Made by a program: the position numbers and the translations under genes. Below are positions 5,758 to 7,472 of a stretch of 7,472 nucleotides of DNA, in pieces (positions within the stretch are counted from its first letter, which is position 1; every line of letters starts with the position of its first letter). The notes beneath the pieces are model-generated. The model was not told the DNA's origin. It was given only the letters and a program-made list of their open reading frames with translations, and searched no databases. The DNA is from Spirochaetota bacterium (GTDB lineage Bacteria > Spirochaetota > Spirochaetia > DSM-27196 > PWMO01): NCBI GenBank assembly GCA_009908925.1, contig JAAAOH010000003.1:1-7472 (forward strand), in the 5' to 3' direction.

Positions 5758-6267
5758 ATGATCGGAGATCGGAACTACTTCAACGGCGGCGACGTCATCT
5801 GGAACCTCCGAAGCGGCGACAAGTTCAACGCCATACGCGAAATCGTATTCAGCGCTCCGACGTTTGCGCGCGTGGAGGGACTCGACCTCGACGCGTTCGC
5901 CGAGACCGTGATAGAGCGTGAGCACCTGCAGTCCACCGGACTTGGCCACGGCGTAGCAGTCGCCCACGGCCGCACCGAGATGGTCTCGGAGCTGCGCATA
6001 GCCCTCGGGATCTCCCCGGAGGGCATTCCCTTCGAGGCCTACGACGGCCACCCCGTTCATCTGATCTTCGTGATCGCCAACCACCCCGAGCAGCAGACCG
6101 AATACCTGCAGGTACTCTCCACCGTCGCAGCCATGGTGCGAAACGACAGCTTTCGCCACCAGGTTCTCGGCTGCTTCGGCCGCGACGAGGCCGAGCACCT
6201 CGTCGGCAGCCAGTTCACCCGCCTGCTCGAAACCCGCTGGTCTCCGCGGGCGCCGCGGGTCAGCTAA
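5758..6267 (+). CDS. ptsN: PTS EIIA (type 2, nitrogen-regulatory PtsN-like) protein
   Basis: A 169-residue single-domain protein of the PTS EIIA fructose/Ntr family. These accept a phosphoryl group from HPr or NPr on a His; the Ntr branch regulates potassium transport, nitrogen metabolism and stress responses instead of moving sugar. The family core is visible as EREHLQSTGLGHGVAVAHGR (53-72), with the active His at residue 70, followed by the 'PVHLIFVIANHPEQQTEYLQVLS' block (99-121). The usual Pro before the active His is Ala here. No EIIB or EIIC gene is nearby, which favours a regulatory role. ATG 5758 is the only standard start in frame between the upstream stop (5722) and the conserved core; no good Shine-Dalgarno precedes it. 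It is convergent with lysA. The EIIA family is secure; the ptsN symbol rests on the stand-alone architecture. Confidence 0.85.
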   Translation: MIGDRNYFNGGDVIWNLRSGDKFNAIREIVFSAPTFARVEGLDLDAFAETVIEREHLQSTGLGHGVAVAHGRTEMVSELRIALGISPEGIPFEAYDGHPVHLIFVIANHPEQQTEYLQVLSTVAAMVRNDSFRHQVLGCFGRDEAEHLVGSQFTRLLETRWSPRAPRVS

Positions 6268-6270
6268 CCG

Positions 6271-6280
6271 GCGGCGCCGC
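6271..6280. other. GC palindrome in the ptsN-lysA convergent gap
   Basis: GCGGCGCCGC lies in the 34-nt gap between the two convergent stops. It has no loop and no T-run on either side, so it is a poor candidate terminator. No other stop signal is visible in the gap. Confidence 0.2.
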
Positions 6281-6301
6281 TGTCGGATCGCGGCCGCGTT
6301 G

Positions 6302-7472
6302 CTACCGCGCAACCGCCGTCCCTGCATCAACCGGCTCGAGCGAATCGAACTCGATCGTCTGCAGGAGGTCTTCCGTGGTCTCCGCGCGGCGGATCTGCTG
6401 CACGCTGCCGTCGGGTTTGAGAAGCAGCTCGGCGTGGCGCAGCTTCCCGTTGTAGTTGAAGCCCATCGAGTAGCCGTGCGCGCCCGTCTCGTGGATCGCC
6501 ACGAGGTCATCCACCTCGATCGGCGGGAGCTTTCGGTCGATTGCGAACTTGTCGTTGTTCTCGCAGAGACTGCCGGTCACGTCGTATGTCTCGGTGGCGG
6601 GTACGTTCTCTTTTCCGAGCACCGTGATGTGGTGGTAGGCGCCGTACATGCCCGGTCGCATGAGGTCGGCCATCGTCGCCTCGAGCCCGACGTACTGCTT
6701 GTAGGTGTCCTTCATGTGGCGCACCCGCGAAACCAGCCAACCGTAGGGCCCGGTTATGCATCGTCCGTTCTCCATAACGATGCGAAGGGGATGCAGTCCG
6801 TTGGCCTCGATGGTGTCCTCGTAGGCCTTCTTCACGCCCCGCGAGACGTACTCATAGTCGACCGCCTCGTCCTCCGGGCGATAGGGGATACCGATCCCGC
6901 CGCCCATGTTCACGAACTCGATCCTGATGCCGAGTTTCTCGTTGATCTCCACGACCAGGTCGAAGAGCATCTGCGCCGTCTCGATGAAGTAGTCGTCGTT
7001 TAGCTCGTTCGAGGCGACCATCGTGTGGAGGGCGAATCGCTTCGCGCCGAGATCGCGAGCCTGGCGGTAGCCCTCGATGATCTGCTCACGGGTGAACCCG
7101 TACTTCGCCTCTTCGGGCCTGCCGATGATGACGTTTCCCTCCTTGAGGGGACCCGGGTTGTAGCGCATCGAGATGAGCTCGGGCATGCCCACGTGTTTTT
7201 CCAGGTAGGAGATGTGGGACATGTCGTCGAGATTGATCACCCCACCGAGCTCCGCCGCCTTGGCATATTCGCCCGCCGGCGTGTCGTTGGAGGTGAACAT
7301 GATGCTCTCACCGCGCACGCCGAGCTTCTCGGTGAGCACGAGCTCGGTTCCGGAGCTGCAGTCGAAACCCATGCCCTCTTCCCAGAGCACCCTCATCACG
7401 TGTGGGTTGGGGAGCGCCTTGACCGCGAAGAAATTGCGAAAACCGCCCGGCTTTCCGTCGGTGTCCGGCACC
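6302..7472 (-). CDS. lysA: Diaminopimelate decarboxylase (5' truncated)
   Basis: The C-terminal ~390 residues of a PLP-dependent fold-III decarboxylase, most like diaminopimelate decarboxylase, which converts meso-diaminopimelate to lysine and CO2 in the cytoplasm. Numbering from the minus-strand codon at 7471: the PLP lysine is K18 in NFFAVKALPNP; His149 in ALHTMVASN sits where the family has H-x-G-S; the phosphate-binding glycines are GGGIG (190-194); ENGR (234-237) matches the usual EPGR; the dimer-supplied catalytic Cys is C303 in GSLCENND; and the end block GAHGYSMGFNYNGKLRHAE matches the family's GAY...YN...RPAE. Roughly 30-50 N-terminal residues lie beyond the window, so the GTG at 7471 is read as internal. 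Other members of the fold (carboxynorspermidine or ornithine/arginine decarboxylases) fit less well. The several unusual substitutions suggest a divergent clade. Confidence 0.85.
   Translation of the reverse strand, partial: VPDTDGKPGGFRNFFAVKALPNPHVMRVLWEEGMGFDCSSGTELVLTEKLGVRGESIMFTSNDTPAGEYAKAAELGGVINLDDMSHISYLEKHVGMPELISMRYNPGPLKEGNVIIGRPEEAKYGFTREQIIEGYRQARDLGAKRFALHTMVASNELNDDYFIETAQMLFDLVVEINEKLGIRIEFVNMGGGIGIPYRPEDEAVDYEYVSRGVKKAYEDTIEANGLHPLRIVMENGRCITGPYGWLVSRVRHMKDTYKQYVGLEATMADLMRPGMYGAYHHITVLGKENVPATETYDVTGSLCENNDKFAIDRKLPPIEVDDLVAIHETGAHGYSMGFNYNGKLRHAELLLKPDGSVQQIRRAETTEDLLQTIEFDSLEPVDAGTAVAR

Noticed and set aside
5746..6510. Minus-strand open frame of 254 codons spanning the EIIA-like gene and the end of lysA
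   Set aside because: It is antisense to the EIIA-like gene and out of frame with lysA, with no family resemblance; the EIIA motifs on the plus strand decide the matter.
6299..7003. Plus-strand open frame of 234 codons opposite lysA
   Set aside because: It is antisense to the clear LysA motifs and its Val/His/Arg-rich product has no recognisable domain.

Overview
This is a GC-rich bacterial chromosomal window with dense, short-gapped genes. It holds seven protein-coding genes, two of them cut by the window edges. I see no rRNA, tRNA, CRISPR array or insertion sequence. The gene content suggests a free-living spirochaete or a relative: a DUF151 nuclease fused to a UVR motif, an EIIA-Ntr-like protein with an 'AVAH' active-site block, a Clostridium/spirochaete-like LysA, and a MoxR/DUF58/DUF4129 cluster. 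That placement is an inference from family resemblance, not a demonstrated assignment.

Layout. Positions 2-3178 (+) hold a translationally coupled operon: the C-terminal end of a MoxR-type AAA+ ATPase, a DUF58 protein overlapping it by 4 nt, and a large polytopic membrane protein with a DUF4129-like C-terminus overlapping the DUF58 gene by 20 nt. This resembles the widespread MoxR-DUF58-transglutaminase (TgpA) clusters, but no transglutaminase core is visible. The operon converges, with a 12-nt gap, on a DUF151/UVR gene (3191-3733, -).

The DUF151 gene is divergent from a membrane-bound hybrid histidine kinase (3947-5671, +). The roughly 210-nt region between their starts is the only substantial intergenic region. 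It holds promoter-like elements for both directions, a dyad, and a nested GC-rich hairpin. After the kinase comes a PtsN/EIIA-Ntr-like gene (5758-6267, +) with its own good sigma70-type promoter, placed so close to the ATG that the mRNA may be leaderless. It converges on a diaminopimelate decarboxylase gene (6302-7472, -, 5' end outside the window).

How the genes relate. The first three probably form one envelope- or membrane-associated module: a chaperone ATPase, a vWA-like partner and a membrane partner. The hybrid kinase and the EIIA-like protein are signalling proteins whose targets are not in the window. LysA makes lysine from meso-diaminopimelate. I found no strong evidence of a wholly new system. 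The points most worth checking are the transglutaminase-less MoxR cluster, the structured divergent control region, and the apparent short or absent 5' leaders.
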